Assembly: GCA_028641055.1 (NCBI GenBank)
Contig: CM054062.1
Span: 277,471,710 to 277,535,709, forward strand
Source of the DNA: Alopecurus myosuroides
Taxonomy: Eukaryota; Streptophyta; Magnoliopsida; Poales; Poaceae
Reading direction: 5' to 3'
DNA: 64,000 bases
A model generated the notes under the pieces. That model was not told the DNA's origin. It searched no databases and saw only the letters and a program-made list of their open reading frames with translations. Made by a program: the position numbers and the translations under genes. Position 1 is the stretch's first letter; each line of letters starts with the position of its first letter. Below, piece by piece: positions 1 through 10,820 of the stretch.

Positions 1-58
1 TTATCTCCCAAGAAGTGCTTTTCTTTAACGCCTTTTAGCTAGGCCCAGAAAAGTGGAT

Positions 59-2223
59 TCACGTGTTTTCGAGCGAACAAGCATCCAAATTGTAATTTGT
101 TCGAATAATAGAATCAAAAGGCAACTTCATTATTGATCTAGGAAAGTGTTCCATACCTTTCTTAAATGGGAATTGAAATTTAATATTCCCTTCTTTCATA
201 TCTATAACGGCACCAACAGTTCTAAGAAAAGGTCTTCCCAAAACAATTGGACAAGAAGCATTGCATTCAATATTCATAACAACAAAATCAACGGGGACAA
301 GATTATTATTGACCATGATAAGAACATCATCAATTATCCCCAAAGTTTTCTTTCTAACATTATTAATAAGACGAATGTCCAAATAACAGTGCTCCAAAGG
401 TGGATAATCAAGAATATCATAAAGTTTCTTGAGCATAACAGAGATACTATAACCAAGATCACAAAGAGAATTGCAATAAAAATCATTCACTTTCATTTTA
501 ATAATGGGTTCCCAACCATCATCTAGCTTCCTAAGGATAGAGGTTTCACATCTTAATTCATCCTCTCTAATTTGCATGAGAGCATTTGTCATATGTTTTG
601 TAAAAGCCATATTCATAGTACTAGCATTAGGACAACTAGCAAGGTTTTGTACGAACTTAATCACTTCATTTATGTTGTAATAATCAAAGTAAAGATCATT
701 TTTATCAAAGTTAATGGGACCATTGTATCCCATGTTTCTAAAAAATTCAGCACTTTTATGAGGAACATTTTTAGCAGTTTCAGGCGGTTTTGCATTTGTA
801 ACAGCAGAAGTGGGAGTATTGCCAACACCAATTACTTTACCATTGATAGTAGAAGGTTTATTAGCACGAGAGGCTTCAGTTTTACTAGTGGTAGTAATGG
901 TGCAAACATTAGCTATATTATTCTTTCTAGCTATTGCATCTTCTCTTTCCCATCTAGCATGCAATTGAGTTAACTACCTAACATTATCATCAATTCGAAT
1001 TTGGATGGCATTTGTAGAAGCAAAAGGATTCTCATCTATGGTTTCAGTTTTAGCAGTCATTCTATTGATCAAAGAAGATTGAGCTTCAGACATGGATGAA
1101 ATAGAAGTTTCAGCATGAGCAATTTTAACTTGGAAACCAGATATTTCTCTATTTAAGCTCTCAAGTTGATGTGTGATATTTCTTAGCATAACAGATTGTT
1201 CCTCCATGGTATTAGTAAATAGTTTATTTTTCTCATATTGCGTTTGCATAAAATCTTTAGTGGCTCTTTCAACTTCTGAAATTCTTTCCTTAGTCATTCC
1301 AGTTCTATCATTATTACAACTATTAATAGGATATGGCCTATAGTTGTTGCTACCAAAATTATTCCTATAAGCATTGGTGTTGAAATTATTATTTTTAATG
1401 AATTTCACATCAACATGCTCTTATTGAGCAACCAAAGAGGCTAAAGTAACATTGTTTGGATCAATAGGAGCATGGCCATTCACAAGCATAGACATAATAG
1501 CATCAAGTCTATCACTCTAAGAGGAGGTTTCTTCAACCGAATTTACCTTCTTACCAGTTGTAGCTATCTCAGTGTGCCATTCAGAATAATTTACCATCAT
1601 GTCATCAAAAAGCTTTGTTGCAGCCCCCCAAAGTAATGGACATAAAGGTTCCTCCAGCAGCTGAATCCAGAAGGTTTTTTGAAGAAAAATTCAGACCTGC
1701 ATAAAAGGTTTGGATGATCATCCAAGTAGTCAGTCCATGAGTGGGGCAATTCTTTACTAAAGATTTCATTCTTTCCCAAGCTTTAGCAACATGCTCATTA
1801 TAAAGTTGCTTAAAATTCATAATGCTACTTCTTAAAGATATAATCTTAGCAGGAGGATAATATTTTCCAATGAAAGCATCTTTACACTTAGTCCAAGAAT
1901 CAATACTATTTATAGGAAAAGATAGCAAGCATTCTTTAGCTCTTCCTCTCAAAGAGAAAGGAAACAATTTTAGTTTAATTATATCTCCATCTACATCTTT
2001 ATATTTTTGCATCTCACATAGTTCAAAAAAAATTATTAAGATGGGAAGCAGCATTATCGGTACTAACACCAGAAAATTGCTCTCTCGTAACAAGGTTCAA
2101 CAGGGCAGGCTTTATCTTATAAAAATCAGCAGTAGGAGCAGGTGGAGCAATAGGTGTGCTAATGAAATCATTGTTGTTGGTACTAGTAAAGTCACACAAC
2201 TTAGTGTTCTCAGGGGTAGTCAT
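59..2223 (-). pseudogene. gag-protease polyprotein remnant of element A
   Basis: The likely start is the ATG at 2223-2221 (MTTPENTKLCDF). The frame is broken near 2030-2090, 1600 and 1410 and again before 964, giving four pieces. Piece 2093-1605 has the retrotransposon gag core (FSLRGRAKECLLSFP, then AFIGKYYPPAKI). Piece 964-59 has a retropepsin-like fold: CDLGYSISVM sits where the active-site Asp-Ser/Thr-Gly lies in relatives, followed by the flap region and CPIVLGRPFLRTVGAVID near the C-terminus. In the family, Gag forms the particle and the protease cleaves the polyprotein. The changed residue after the Asp and the frame breaks make it inactive. No reverse transcriptase lies inside the window. 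Confidence 0.85.
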
Positions 2224-2382
2224 TTTAGCAAGACTAAAAACAGGATAAAAACTACAACTAGAATAGGAACTATTTTTTTGTGTTTTTGATAAAGAGAAGG
2301 AAACAAGAAAAAAAACTAAGAAAAAAAATAAAAAATAAAGAGATTGGAAGCGAGAGACTCCCCTTGTGGAAATTCTCTTCCT

Positions 2383-2399
2383 CCCCGACAACAGCGCTA
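2383..2399 (-). other. primer binding site of element A, tRNA-Asp type (mutated)
   Basis: On the minus strand the 17-mer TAGCGCTGTTGTCGGGG differs from the tRNA-Asp complement TGGCGCCGTTGCCGGGG at three positions, all transitions of the kind caused by cytosine deamination. It sits about 10 bases after the LTR end, the spacing also seen in element F. Confidence 0.75.
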
Positions 2400-2408
2400 G
2401 AAAAGCTT

Positions 2409-3973
2409 TGATGGAGTGTAGACAAACCGCTCGTTGGGAGACCCCAAGCACAAGGTGTGAAGAGTGCAGCAACAAGTTTTCCCACAAAAAAGAAACCAAG
2501 GTTGAATCGACCAGTAGGAGGAAGAAGCACTTCTGAAGGTTGATGCAGCTGAGATGGCAGGGCGCACTACCGGTTCAGTAGCAACGTGGAACGTACACAA
2601 CACAATCAATTCACTTTGCCCCAACGTAGCAGTGAGGTTGTCAATCTCACCGGTTTTGCTAATAACAAAGAGGTTAAATGTATGGTGTGGAAAATAGTAT
2701 GAGAACAATATGAAAAACAGCATTAGCAGTGTGAAAACAGTGGAAACGGTGTGGAAGCAGTGTGTGTATTATCAGTATGAGAAAATAGACCTGGGTCCAC
2801 AGTTCACTAGAGGTGTCTCTCCATAAAAGATAGCTAACATGTGTGGTGAAAAAATTAAAGCTAGGAAAATTGACAAATAAAGAACATGCATGACATAAAG
2901 ATTACTATGAGATTCATGCGGGCATTACAACAAGATACATAGATCGTCATCCAACTGCATCTATGACTAATAATCCACACCCTTCGAATATCATCCGAAC
3001 AAACGTTGGGTGTTAAGTTGCAAGAAACGGATAATCGTAGTAAACAAAGTGTGTAATGTAAAAAATGTAAACGAAGTAAACATTGTTGTTTTCTCCCTAA
3101 TGGAAACAGCACATCCTCCATCCGTCACGTTTCTATCAATCGAGCATAGATGCAAAGGAGGCATGAACCCACTATCGAGCATAAATACTCCCTCTTGGAG
3201 TCACTAGCATCTACTTGGCCAGAACATTTAGTAACAACGGAGAGTATGCAAGATCATAAATAACATACACATGAAGATGACATGATAGATTGATAATCAA
3301 CAAACATAGAATTCAATAATCATCGGATCCCAGCAAACACAACATGTAGCATTACAAATAGATGATCTCGATCATGTGAGGCAGCTCACCAGATCTAAAC
3401 ATGAGGCATAAGGTGGAGAGTACAACCATCTAGCTACTGCTATAGACCCGTAGTCCAGGGATGAACTACTCACGCATCACTCCGGAGGCGGGCATGGTGG
3501 TGTAGACCCCTCCGGTGATGAATTCCCCTCCCGGCAGGGTGCCAGGGAGAGCTCTATAACCCTCCCGATCTCGGGTTGACGATGACGGTGGCCTCGGGTG
3601 TTTCTCGGGACGAAGTGGTATATTTTTAGGGTTGACGTATCGGAGGGAATAAATAGGCGAAAGGGCAATGGCGGTGGATACCCGAGGAGCCCCTATGGTG
3701 TGGCCCCCTGTGGCCCCCTTTCGGGCCTCTGTGGAACCTTCGGGAATTCTAAGACTTTCGGGCTTCAAATTTTCCAATTCCTAGAATATTTCTAGAACAA
3801 CTTTTCTGAAACTAAAAACACCAGAAAACAGGTAACTGGCTCTGTGGCATCTTGTCAATTGGTTAGTCCGAGGAAATCGATAAAAATGGCATAAAGTTTA
3901 AGGAAAACATGTAGCATAAGGCATGAAAACAACATGGAACATCAGAAATTATAGATACGTTTATGACGTATCA
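2409..3973 (-). repeat. LTR of element A (5' LTR in element orientation)
   Basis: The unit runs on the minus strand from TGATACGTCATAAACGTATC at 3973 to ...CTCCATCA at 2409, about 1565 bp, with TG...CA ends. The first 20 bases and the phrase around 3170-3200 recur in the LTR at 5402-6455, showing that the two Athila-like elements A and B are related. Confidence 0.75.
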
Positions 3974-5388
3974 TGACGATACTGTTTGTTTGGAATAAAC
4001 TTGTGAGTTATTTTTTACTAATGTTGAGCTATGGTTGTTTTGTCACTTCCACCATCCATAATTGCTAGTCTCTTTTGTGCTATGGATTGCCCTTTCTCAT
4101 ATCGATAGAAGGTGCATACTTTGCGAGTACATCCAAACCCCGTGGGAGGGCTTCATCTTGTTATCCTACACATAAGACTATACATCTTTCTCAACTCACC
4201 ATACCTACCTACCATGTCATTTACATAGTCGTTCCGAGATATATTTCCATGCAACATCCACCTTACATTACATGACTTGATGTCATTCTTTATAGTTTTA
4301 TTGCTTTGCATGATCTTATATAGCCGACATGATGGTTTTACGAGTCTTTGCCCACTATTCATTTATTCCATGTTATGTTTGATAATTAGACATCCTGCTA
4401 CGCTGATAGGGTGTTCAGTTTTATACATCATATATTATTCATTGTGAGTACTAAAATTGTGTTGATTCATGTTTATATAGAGTGTTGCCCCTACCGGTAA
4501 GGATATAAAAGAGTCCAAATATACCAAACAAAAAATATACCAAAGAGGACAAATGAGAGAAAATGAAAGAGCCACATAGGCCATCAATTATCTAAAAAGA
4601 AAAGAAAGTGAGATGGGGCAGCACTACTATCCTTTATTCCACACTTGTTCTTATGTTGGCATGTTTTCTTTAGCTTGTAGAGTGTTCTCATATTTTACTT
4701 GTAGAACTATGTGGTGATCCTTTCATTATAGAACTTGGCTTGTAAATTCCAATGACGAGGCTCCTCAAAAGTGCTCTAGATCTTCATGAGCAAGCAAGTT
4801 GGATGCACCTCCACTAGTTCGTTTGGAGAGCTTTCGTACACTTATAGCTCTATGTGCATCTGTTATGTGGCAATCACTACTCCTTATATAAATCTGATTA
4901 TCAAACTTCCTCTTGTCTAATAATCACTTTAAGCTGTGTGAAACTTTCTTCTATTGACCTTCTGAACCCCCATAATATTCTGGTGCCAATACCAAAATCT
5001 ATCGCTCACTTGTTGAGTAAAACTTCAGAATTGTTGATTAATGACATTCATGTTTATATTACTTGACTATATCCTTTCCGTGTTGCGAAAAATTGCTTGA
5101 TTCTTGAATAAAAGGATAGTTACTTTTGCACTTAACACTTAAATCACCTTTAGTGAAAATTTACGGTTTCATGTCTCCAAAAGCAGCATTCATGAAAGGT
5201 TTTGACTTGTTGATCTATCTTGTTTATTTAATGTTTGTTTACTATCAAATATGGACAATTGTTTGAATCTTTTGATCCCATTTCACATTCTTGCACATTA
5301 CTATATAGATCTTGACTATGTTAGTAGTATGTCACCTCAAAAATTGTATTTTATTAGCATTTAGCTACTCGAGGATGAGCAGGAACTA
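3974..5388 (+). other. 3' internal non-coding region of Athila-like element B
   Basis: About 1.4 kb of AT-rich sequence with only short chance frames. It leads directly into a purine-rich tract and an LTR start on the plus strand, so it is read as the untranslated 3' interior of a second Athila-like element whose coding part was lost. I see no protein similarity in it. Confidence 0.5.
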
Positions 5389-5401
5389 AAATTGGGGATG
5401 C
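5389..5401 (+). other. polypurine tract of element B
   Basis: An A/G-rich tract (AAAATTGGGGATGC) lies immediately before the LTR start. This is the position and composition of the plus-strand priming site in Ty3/gypsy elements, though two pyrimidines interrupt it. Confidence 0.55.
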
Positions 5402-6455
5402 TAATACGTCCAAAATGTATCTATTTTTTTATTGTTCCATGATTGTTGTATACCAATTCCCTATGTTTTTACTATAGTTTTTATATAATTTTTAGGAATT
5501 TTACTGAACTGAACTATTGACAAGATGTCCATCACCTGTTCCTGTTTTCTGTTGTTTTTATATTTCATAAAAGTTGTAAAGAAAAAGTCTGCAGAAAATT
5601 CCACGAAAAATCAGGAGGAAGTTTTTACCCGGAACGGAGACAAAGACCAAATGAGAGATGGATGGGAGCCACCAGGCCCCCAGGCAACCCGAGGGTGCGG
5701 GTGGGCCCTATGCCACACACTCAACACACCCGGGCAACTGAGGCCACCTCCTGGGAACCCCACCCCGGTCTCCTATAAAAATGCACTAACCTAAAAACAT
5801 CGAGGCAATGCCTATTTTTTTGTGAAATTTATCTAGAGCCGTCGCCATCTCAAAATTCCAATTTAGAACTTCTAGCAGCCTGCTTTGGCACCCTACCAAA
5901 AGGCAGAATCGCCACCGAAGGCTTCGGCATTGCCATGATTGCCTCCGGAGCCATGCGTGAGTAGTTCATCCTTATGCTACGGATCCATAGCAGTATCCAA
6001 ATGGTTGTATCTTCTCCATATGCTACCATGTTTTGATCTTGTGAGCTGTCTAACATGACCAAGATCACCGTTATGTAATTGCTACATGTTGTGTTTGTTG
6101 GGATACGATGAATTGTGAAGTTATTATCAGATTGTTAATGTTTCTTATATGATACTGATAGTTTATTTGTGTTAATGTTCTGTTGTGTTCTTCCATGCTC
6201 TCTGGTCTGTATGGTTTCTTTGGCCTAATGATCACATGCATCTCCAAGAGGGAGTTTAGTGTTATATAGTGGGTTCATGCCTCTTCGGATCCCGGGCACG
6301 AGTGACAGAAACATCTAAGACCGAGGATGTGTTGTTTCCACTAAGGGGAAAACAACGATGTTTAATTCTACTTATTGATTATAAATATTGCTTACAATAT
6401 GCATTGTGCTTAATGCGATTATACATTGCTTATGTAATTTAATGATGGTCTACGC
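5402..6455 (+). repeat. LTR of element B, 3' end truncated by element C
   Basis: It begins TAATACGTCCAAAATGTATC, a decayed TGATACGTC start, and contains a TATA box at 5774-5781. A tract at 6270-6350 (CATGCCTCTTCGGATC, then GTGACAGAAACATC) is shared with LTR A read in the opposite direction. It stops after about 1054 bp at TACGC (6451-6455), where the copia-type LTR of element C begins. No continuation was found to the right. Confidence 0.65.
5774..5781 (+). promoter_or_regulatory. TATA box in LTR B
   Basis: TATAAAAA lies in a C-rich context about 370 bases into the LTR, as expected for the U3 promoter of a gypsy LTR. It is probably silent because the element is a fragment. Confidence 0.45.
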
Positions 6456-6936
6456 TGCAGAATTTAATTTTTTCCATTCGTAGTCCGCCAAAATCACTAT
6501 ACGGATAACGAGGCATGCCCTTACATGCGAGGATCAGGATCATGACTCACCGGGCAGAAAATTTGATGTAGTTGTATTAGAGTTATGAACAATTGTAGAT
6601 CCTCACATCTAGGCCTAGTTGCAAGGATGTCAAGGATCACACATGTAATTCCTCTTATGGTGTGCACGTGTACGCTCGAGTCAACCCGTCAGCACTTTGC
6701 CGTCCAGGACTCGACACCAACAAAGAGATACAACCTTCTCATGTTGCTAATTGGTAGCTCTTATCAATTACGCTTAGAGCTTTTATGAATTTGGAAGATC
6801 TCAACACATGAGAGAGAAAAGATAATTAGATCTAGGTATAATCGGAAGAGTATAACTTAAAAACCGATTAAAAGAGGCTCTAATTCAATTAGAAGGGATC
6901 TAATTAGAAGCTCTAGTTAGTCCCTCTAATTATACT

Positions 6937-6956
6937 AGAGAGAGAGAGAGAGAGAG
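6937..6956 (+). repeat. (AG)10 microsatellite
   Basis: Ten perfect AG units within the LTR of element C. On the transcribed minus strand this is a CT run about 50 bases downstream of the TATA box, a common arrangement in plant leaders. Confidence 0.9.
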
Positions 6957-7004
6957 ACAATGGCTCGAGAGCCAATTGTGTATTTTTCTATGAGTTTTGG
7001 GGTG

Positions 7005-7013
7005 CTTTATATA
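7005..7013 (-). promoter_or_regulatory. TATA box in LTR C
   Basis: TATATAAAG on the minus strand, in the orientation of element C and followed by a pyrimidine-rich leader. It is the probable U3 promoter of the copia LTR. Confidence 0.5.
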
Positions 7014-7038
7014 ATGGGAGGGAGAAGATACTTGTTAA

Positions 7039-7330
7039 GGGCTTGTTTGGTACAAGTGTATATTTGGGGATTGGAGGGGATTATCCCGGCCTAATCCCAA
7101 ATCCCCAAATATTCCGAAAAACTCGTTTGGTTCAAGTGTATTAGTAGGGATTATCCCCACTCTTCTCCAAAAATCCCCTCCACTTTAGTGTATTTTTCTG
7201 TATATCAAATCCACTCCCTCCAGCTATTTGATGGAGATCTTATGGGATTGGGTGGAGGAGAGGTTTCACCCAAACTCTGTGGGGATTATCTCCACCAATC
7301 CCCAAATATGAACCTGTACCAAACAAGGCC
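7039..7330. mobile_element. Tourist-like (PIF/Harbinger) MITE
   Basis: A 292-bp unit with imperfect terminal inverted repeats of about 35 bp: it opens GGGCTTGTTTGGTACAAGTG and its far end, reverse-complemented, opens GGCCTTGTTTGGTACAGG. It is flanked by TAA on both sides (7036-7038 and 7331-7333), the 3-bp duplication typical of PIF/Harbinger elements. It has no coding capacity and would need a transposase in trans. It sits in the LTR of C and is younger than that insertion. Confidence 0.85.
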
Positions 7331-7461
7331 TAAAGAGGGACGGGAGGAGTCCTAGTTGCGGTTGGAGGAAGGTGGCCGCACCATCAAGGTGGCCACACCC
7401 TCCCTCCTAGCCCAACTCGGATTGGGAGGTGGAGTCCATCTCCACCTCCTCTCTCCCTTTC

Positions 7462-8284
7462 TGTCGTGGTGAGGAACTGACATATGTCATAGGATGGCTT
7501 GAGTTTTGGGACGATGGACACTGTGGGTATCCGGGGAGGGATTGCACGCCTAGTTGACGCTCTCACTACACTGCAAACACAACAATCTACCCAAATTCGG
7601 GGACCTCATGTGGAGGTAACACCCTTACTCCTGCCTGTCTGTCAATATATGTGGGTAACCGAGTACAATGTGTTCCTCAAGATCAACGAGCTAGAGGAAG
7701 AATAAGCTCTCTGTTGCTTTCCCTGTAAGGAAACTAGCAGCAACTCGCTCTCGTGTGTCGACCGAATCGTTCCTCGCGCAGGAGGACAGTGGACACCTTA
7801 TATACTGGTGGCAACTGACAGAACGTACAAGGTTAGACGAGATACACTCTGTAGTAGCGCACGCCGTAGAGCACGGAGCCGAAAGTCTCCTCTGCAGTAT
7901 GTCATGTGTGTCTTGTTCCCTCTGTCAGGAGACACGACATGACTCGGCCCATACCTATGCACTGTCCCCATGTATGCTCCGCGTCACCCGTATAGTAAGT
8001 CTAACTGCACGCATGTACTCCTCCGTGATATGCGGGATACACCTGCTCCGTTGACCCTGCTCCGGGATGGATAGATCTTTGTGTACTCGGATTTTCCAAG
8101 TGCATCTCGGATAACCCGGGGGACACCCGTTTCAGAATATGGCCCAGTATTCTTCTTACCGAGATAGATCCATCTCGGTAACTCATCTCGGTAATCCATA
8201 TTGGTAATCCATCTTGGTAATCCATCTCGGTAATCCATCTTGGTGATCCATCTTGGTAATCCATCTTGGTAACTTCCATCTTGG
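7462..8284 (-). repeat. 3' LTR of element D, truncated
   Basis: It starts TGTCGTGGTGAGGAACTGAC on the plus strand and follows the right-hand LTR to the end of a 13-bp minisatellite at 8284. It then diverges, lacking the terminal ~45 bp (...CCCCCCGACA) present at 10776-10820. A minus-strand TATATAAGG-like box lies near 7797-7805, matching the box at 10215-10223. Confidence 0.75.
8160..8284 (+). repeat. 13-bp minisatellite in left LTR of D
   Basis: About nine units of a 13-mer like TCTTGGTAATCCA, with variants in C/T and AAT/GAT/AACTT. The apparent minus-strand frames here (repeats of DYQDG and LPRWITKM) come from translating the satellite and are not genes. Confidence 0.9.
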
Positions 8285-8420
8285 ATGAAGGGTCACGGCA
8301 GTTTCCACAGAAGATAATAACACTCACACCAACCGTCATAACTTAACCCGACTCGATCTTTCCGCCGGATTTGGCTATGCTCTCCTTCGGTCTAGACCTC
8401 TGGGGCGTACCAGGTACGCG
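8285..8420 (-). other. interior of element D next to its left LTR
   Basis: About 136 bases follow the truncated LTR. A polypurine tract adjoining the LTR is not recognisable, and no coding signal is visible. Confidence 0.4.
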
Positions 8421-8753
8421 TTTAACCCTTTTGACTTTGCGTTTATGCCGCTTTTTGGTGTCTTGCCTTCATGGGCATATCGGGCACGCGTATAGGATTT
8501 AACTTTTTTGCCTTTGCGTTTATGCATCTTTCCGGTGTCTTGCCTCCATGGGCATACCGGGCACGCGTATAGGCTTTTAACTTTTTTGCCTTTGCGTTTA
8601 TGCCGCTTTTCGGTGTCTTGCCTTCATGGGCATATCGGACACGCATATAGGCTTTAACTTTTTTGCCTTTGCATTTATGCCGCTTTTCGGTGACTCGCCT
8701 TCATGGGCATACCGGGAACGCGTATAGGCTTTAATTTTTTTTTCCTTTGCGTT
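8421..8753 (+). repeat. ~77-bp tandem repeat, about 4.3 copies
   Basis: Units begin near 8421, 8498, 8576, 8652 and 8729 with TTTAAC...TTTTG. Each carries TTGCGTTTATGCCGCTTTT and CATGGGCATA...GGCACGCGTATAGG. It lies in the interior of element D. Tandem arrays in the non-coding interior are common in Tat/Ogre-type elements. Minus-strand frames across it are translation artefacts. Confidence 0.9.
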
Positions 8754-9859
8754 TTGATTCGGAATGGAGCTGACATAGTGAACCACCATAATTTGGTGAT
8801 ACTGAGTTAGCGGAGATATCTCACATTTATAAGGCTGAGATTCTAGCCATGATACTTTGACACTGCAAGATATTTTAATGATATCATGGTGACCAGCCGA
8901 CATTGGCTATTTGGGCGTAGTGTCGTGACATTTCGGCCAACCGAGGTAAATGCCGTGATATCTTGATAGTCTGATTTAGGTGATGATTCTGGATATAATA
9001 TAGTGATGATTCGGGTAACCGAGATAGATGAGGATTCGGGTAACCGAGATAGATGAGGATTTGTAAACACGATCTGGATTTGTCGATATGGACGATAACT
9101 CGGTAAGATATGCCATTTATGATTCGGCAGGCCAAAGTCAACATATGTCCGGGATACACACTGTAGCCGTGCTGAATGTAAGATGAATTTGAGATGACAA
9201 ATATCCTCATAATAATTTGCTTACTCGGAAATATCTCCAAGCATACAAATACGGTTAGTCCACATACCGGTTAAATATCCATACTCGGTAAGAAATAGTA
9301 AAAAAAACATAGTAGTTGCAGTTGGTGGCCGACATACAAAACATACAAGGATAGCAGTCATGGTAAATAAGCAACAAAAACTAACTTCAACAATAAATTT
9401 AAGCATGGAGAAACAAACTTGGTTTGGGTCTAGCCGCCGAGTCACTTTTAATATCTAGGAAGAGATAAGCCCCTGAATAAACGGGCAGTCCCCAGGTCGA
9501 AATGCTTGATCCCGGGGGAAAATAAATTAAACGTGGGGCGGTCCTTGAGTTAAGATAACTCCGTCCCGGGGAAAATGGCTAAGCATTCTAGAGGGTAGCA
9601 GTCCCCGTGTGTTGTTTGGGGAAAACATGGTAAATACTCACAGAGCATTGTTGGTGCAGATTGGACGGATAGAACCGACACGGGCCAAACCATCGAAGGG
9701 CAGTTACCCAGGATGTGTTGATGACGATATTTGGCGAAGACTGCGCCAGCCTTTGCCTATGGAGGCAAGCTAGAGCGCGGGGGAAAATGGCGACGTCGAG
9801 TCCCCGAGTTGGTGAAGAAGGTCTCGTCCAGATGGAATCCCAGCCAGCACCGCTTTTGG
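8754..9859 (-). other. non-coding interior (leader side) of element D
   Basis: About 1.1 kb without recognisable gag. It contains short direct repeats (for example GATGATTCGGGTAACCGAGATAGATGA-like units at 9003-9060, two to three copies) and G-rich tracts near 9500-9600. In D's orientation this lies just downstream of the primer site, where gag should begin, so the coding part is deleted or replaced. Confidence 0.5.
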
Positions 9860-9876
9860 GCCCACGGTGGGCGCCA
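9860..9876 (-). other. primer binding site of element D, tRNA-Lys type
   Basis: GCCCACGGTGGGCGCCA on the plus strand is the 3' end of plant tRNA-Lys (CCCCACGGTGGGCGCCA) with one mismatch, so the minus strand can pair with that tRNA. It lies two bases from the LTR. Confidence 0.85.
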
Positions 9877-9878
9877 AC

Positions 9879-10820
9879 TGTCGTGGTGAGGAACTGACAG
9901 ATGCCATAGGATGGCTTGAGTTTGTGGTCGATGGACACTGTGGGTATCCGGGGAGGAATTGCATGCCTAGCCGGCGCGCTCACTACACTACAAACACAAC
10001 AATCTACCCAGGTTCAGCGCCCTCGTGTGGAGGTAACACCTCTACTCATGTTTATCTGTCAATATATGTGGGTAACCGAGTACAATGTGTTCCTCAAGCT
10101 CAACGAGCTAGACGAAGAAGACGCTCTTTGTTGCTTTCTCTCTAAGGAAACTAGCAACAACTCTCTCTCTCGTGTGTCGACCGGATCGTCCCTCGCGCAG
10201 GAGGACAATGGCCACTTTATATATTGGTGGCCACTGACAGAACGTACAAGGTTAGACGAGATACACTGTGGAGTAGCGCACGCCATAGAGCATGGAGCCG
10301 AAAGTCTCCTCTGCGGTATGTCCTGTGTGTCCTGTCCCCTCTGTCAGAGACACGACATGACTCGGCCCATACCTCTGCACTGTCCCCATGTATGCTCCGC
10401 GTCACCCGCCTAGTAAGTTGAACCGCACGCCTGTATTCCTCCGTGATATGCGGGATACACCTCCTCCATTGACCCTGCTCCGGGATGGATAGATCTTTGT
10501 GTACTCGGATTTACCATGTGCATCTCGGATAACCCGGGGGACACCCGTTTCAGCATATGGCCCAATATTCTTCTTACCGAGATAGATCCATCTTGGTAAC
10601 TTATCTCGGTAATCCATTTTGGTAATCCATCTTGGTAATCCATCTTGGTGATCCATCTTGGTAACTTCCATCTTGGTAACCCATCTTGGTAACTTCCATC
10701 TTGGTAATCCATCTTGGTAATCCATCTCGGTAATCCATCTCGGTAATTTATCTTGGTAACTTCCATCTTGGGCACCATTTAAGACCAAGATTGACCCTAC
10801 TCAGGGGTAGCCCCCCGACA
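9879..10820 (-). repeat. 5' LTR of element D (942 bp)
   Basis: On the minus strand it begins TGTCGGGGGGCTACCCC at 10820 and ends ...CTCACCACGACA at 9879. It has a minus-strand TATATAAAG box at 10215-10223. It holds a longer 13-bp array (10575-10775) than its partner, so the arrays have expanded or contracted since insertion. Confidence 0.8.
10575..10775 (+). repeat. 13-bp minisatellite in right LTR of D
   Basis: About fifteen units of the 13-mer found at 8160-8284, mixed with 15-bp variants (ACTTCCATCTTGGTA). Because both LTRs were identical at insertion, the copy number difference records later slippage or unequal exchange. Confidence 0.9.

Larger units (their letters stand above)
1..3973 (-). 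mobile_element. Athila-like Ty3/gypsy element A (cut by window edge)
   Basis: Reading on the minus strand, an LTR (3973 to 2409) is followed by a decayed tRNA-Asp primer binding site, then gag and an aspartic protease, up to the window edge. Bases 1-58 match the spacer that usually follows the gag-protease frame in grass Athila-like elements. The order LTR-PBS-gag-PR and the TGATACGTC LTR start place it in Ty3/gypsy. The frame is heavily damaged, so this is an old copy. The other LTR lies outside the window, so the target duplication (perhaps TGACG at 3974-3978) cannot be checked. Confidence 0.85.
7462..10820 (-). mobile_element. Tat-type Ty3/gypsy relic D (minus strand)
   Basis: Two related direct repeats, 7462-8284 and 9879-10820, enclose 1.6 kb that ends in a tRNA-Lys primer site on the minus strand, as in elements I and J. 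Candidate 5-bp duplications CTTTC (7457-7461) and CTTCC (10821-10825) differ by one base. The interior has no gag or polymerase similarity and the left LTR lacks its last part, so this is an internally deleted non-autonomous derivative or a decayed copy. It lies inside the LTR of copia element C. Confidence 0.75.

Noticed and set aside
146..526. Plus-strand Asn/Ile-rich frame
   Set aside because: It is the complement of the protease relic of element A.
3466..3777. Minus-strand Pro/Arg-rich frame
   Set aside because: It lies wholly within LTR A in the GC-rich part common to Athila-like LTRs and is not conserved as protein in LTR F.
8001..8339. Minus-strand frame rich in DYQDG / LPRWITEM repeats
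   Set aside because: It is the translation of the 13-bp minisatellite in an LTR; the repeat, not a protein, explains the open frame. The same holds for 10402-10788.
8443..8903. Minus-strand frames with repeated YAHEGKTPKSGINAKAKKLK
   Set aside because: These arise from the ~77-bp tandem array; unit length is not a multiple of three throughout and there is no similarity to known proteins.
9860..9876. tRNA-Lys-like sequence as a tRNA gene
   Set aside because: Only the 3' 17 bases are present, at the exact primer site position next to an LTR; no tRNA body follows. The same applies to 39805-39821, 49723-49739 and the tRNA-Asp site at 18868.
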